DNA of 64,000 nucleotides from Kiritimatiellia bacterium. GTDB taxonomy: Bacteria; Verrucomicrobiota; Kiritimatiellia; UBA8416; YA12-FULL-48-11. This document shows positions 62,721-64,000 of the stretch, piece by piece; the first letter of the stretch is position 1, and each line of letters opens with the position of its first letter. The stretch covers positions 1 through 64,000 of the forward strand of contig JAQUPZ010000002.1 in NCBI GenBank assembly GCA_028716365.1, written 5' to 3'. The translations under genes were made by a program, and so were the position numbers. The notes under the pieces were generated by a model, which did not search any database, was not told the origin of the DNA, and saw nothing but the letters and a program-made list of their open reading frames with translations.

Positions 62721-64000
62721 TTATGGCTGACTGGGTGTCACCAGACGATAATAACGGTGCTCCGGATTACCTCCTGTCACGTCTGTTACCTCGACCATAT
62801 GCGCAGTTATTGAAGCAGTAACGTCAGTCAGTTTTATCCACACCCCACTGGTCAAAGAATCACGATAGACTACAGAATAACTGCGGTGTGCCTGAGCCAG
62901 GAAACTTATTTTAATTGCATCGGTATTATCGATGTTCTCAACTTTCAGTACACTCGTTCTATCCTGGGGATTTGTTCCAGAAATGTATTCCTCATAGTTG
63001 GTTCGAAGATCGCCATCAGGATCGGCATTATCACCGCTTATCAACAGATCTGACAGTTCGACTGGGGTGAAATATCTGGCTTTCCAAGCACTGAAACTTT
63101 CCATATCCACCATTATACTAACATTATTACTGGCAGAAAATTGCCCGTCATAGGCTGAAAGACACAGTACGTAATTGCCCGTTGTTGCAAATGAAACCTC
63201 AGTCTCCAGCATATTGGTATACTGGAATTCGATGGCGCCCGGCCCACTGAATTTACTCCATGTGGTTATTGGAATTGCAGGTGGAGACAACATGGCATCA
63301 TCGGTCACACCACCTTTCAGGTTTCCTTTTGCGGGGAGTGCCACAACAAAATTCGTTCCGGCATTTACGACTGGAACCCTGTTTGTCGTATCAGTCAATC
63401 CAGTCAATTTAAGGTCAAAACTGAGATCGGCATTATTGGTGGTGTTCTGATGAATCTCCACAGCAATGACATTCGTCCCGTTTACAAGCAGGTCCGGAGA
63501 TACAGGCCTGTCAAATAGATTTGTCTCATCAGCACCTGAAACGGCCCAACTGGCCAGAGTAAGGTTACTAATGGTGCCTATGGGAATATTGCTTCGGAAA
63601 ATTTCAACACCATTCAAATATACGACTCCCCCGGCATCCCTGAGGAGAAACACTGTCATATCGTAGACCGCTGATGCATTCGTAACGTCAAACGCTCGAC
63701 GAAAATAGGTGGTAATATATCGATTACTGATATAGCCACCATAACTGACTACAGTCCTTTCGTGACCATCTCCATAACCTAACTGCGCAGGGCCAGTGGA
63801 CCACGTACTGTCATTGAAAGTCTGACTTACCCAATTCGTACCCTGGTCAGAACCATTATCAAGATACTTCCATACTGAACCTGTAGCTATCATGGTCGTT
63901 TGGGTATAAACCCGCGAAACCAGAACATTAACATCATTACTTGCCTGTAACACACTGTCGTCGGCTGTCATTCGCAAAACATACGAACCGGGAACCGGAA
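62721..64000 (-). CDS. Large secreted Ig-like/LamG-type surface protein, 5' end outside window
   Basis: The frame is open to the window edge (PVPGSYVLR precedes the first internal start candidate), so at least 426 residues of a larger protein are seen. Modules include a lectin-like jelly-roll domain (WKYLDNGSDQ, FNDSTWSTGPAQLGYGDG, YFRRAFDV, VIAVEIHQ), a PKD/Ig-like domain (NYVLCLSAYDGQFSASNNV) and a C-terminal segment with DPDGDLRTNYEEYISGTNP ending in YYRLVTP. Such ends are common in Verrucomicrobia/Lentisphaerae surface proteins, often with CotH-kinase domains upstream. Given the VTC and DUF4956 neighbours, a CotH-family protein is likely but not visible. Confidence 0.8.
   Translation of the reverse strand, partial: PVPGSYVLRMTADDSVLQASNDVNVLVSRVYTQTTMIATGSVWKYLDNGSDQGTNWVSQTFNDSTWSTGPAQLGYGDGHERTVVSYGGYISNRYITTYFRRAFDVTNASAVYDMTVFLLRDAGGVVYLNGVEIFRSNIPIGTISNLTLASWAVSGADETNLFDRPVSPDLLVNGTNVIAVEIHQNTTNNADLSFDLKLTGLTDTTNRVPVVNAGTNFVVALPAKGNLKGGVTDDAMLSPPAIPITTWSKFSGPGAIEFQYTNMLETEVSFATTGNYVLCLSAYDGQFSASNNVSIMVDMESFSAWKARYFTPVELSDLLISGDNADPDGDLRTNYEEYISGTNPQDRTSVLKVENIDNTDAIKISFLAQAHRSYSVVYRDSLTSGVWIKLTDVTASITAHMVEVTDVTGGNPEHRYYRLVTPSQP

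Noticed and set aside
1..64000. CRISPR arrays, insertion sequences, prophage or integrated elements
   Set aside because: No regularly spaced repeats, transposase, integrase or terminase genes are present; the only other repeats are short palindromes.

Overview
The window looks like chromosomal DNA of an anaerobic bacterium of the PVC group; Kiritimatiellota or Lentisphaerota is my best guess, from gene content only. Pointers are two bactofilins beside ParB, a Tat-exported Gfo/Idh/MocA oxidoreductase, secreted Ig-like proteins, gliding-type ABC and MoxR/Bat operons, 2-oxoacid:ferredoxin oxidoreductase, an Ehr-type membrane complex and full selenocysteine machinery. I see no rRNA, CRISPR array, insertion sequence or prophage. 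Genes are densely packed and often overlap by 4 to 8 bases.

Layout. 1-7,021 (minus): a hydrogenase-4-like membrane oxidoreductase whose large subunit lacks the N-terminal Ni-Fe cysteines (so an Ehr-type complex), headed by a helix-turn-helix/PTS EIIA protein. 7,268-13,944: four plus-strand small heat-shock proteins (sHSPs; one membrane-anchored), a membrane zinc protease, a divergent anchored sHSP, and an NtrC-type two-component pair; a good sigma-54 promoter precedes the sHSPs. 14,151-18,781: gliding-type ABC exporter with GldG-like and DUF4340 proteins. 18,947-29,727: MoxR-DUF58-Bat operon with fused BatB-BatC and BatD-BatE-like proteins. 29,740-31,949 (minus): polyferredoxin and DUF362 protein, divergent from 32,047-36,371, a four-subunit 2-oxoacid:ferredoxin oxidoreductase operon ending in a membrane/ankyrin/SUMF1-like protein.

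36,466-43,133 (minus): UDP-sugar pyrophosphorylase, a DUF2723-like TPR membrane protein and two secreted proteins. 43,346-47,836: argC, two bactofilins, parB and an M28 peptidase. 47,876-50,962: a secreted protein, a possible 58-residue membrane protein, and nadE. 50,955-56,112: selA-selB-selD (minus) divergent from tRNA-Sec; SelD is a three-part fusion with a Cys-rich head and an AhpD-like tail. 56,238-57,566: Gfo/Idh/MocA oxidoreductase. 57,809-60,974: a NamZ-type muramidase followed by a MurU-like/AmgK-like fusion, which together read as a MurNAc salvage cassette. 60,919-64,000 (minus): DUF4956, VTC-domain protein and the end of a large Ig-like surface protein.

The strongest candidates for unusual biology are the membrane-associated sHSP/protease/sigma-54 cluster, the three-part SelD, the NamZ plus MurU-AmgK cassette, and the Ehr complex with its EIIA-type regulator. 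All functional statements are read from sequence motifs and gene context; no searches were run.
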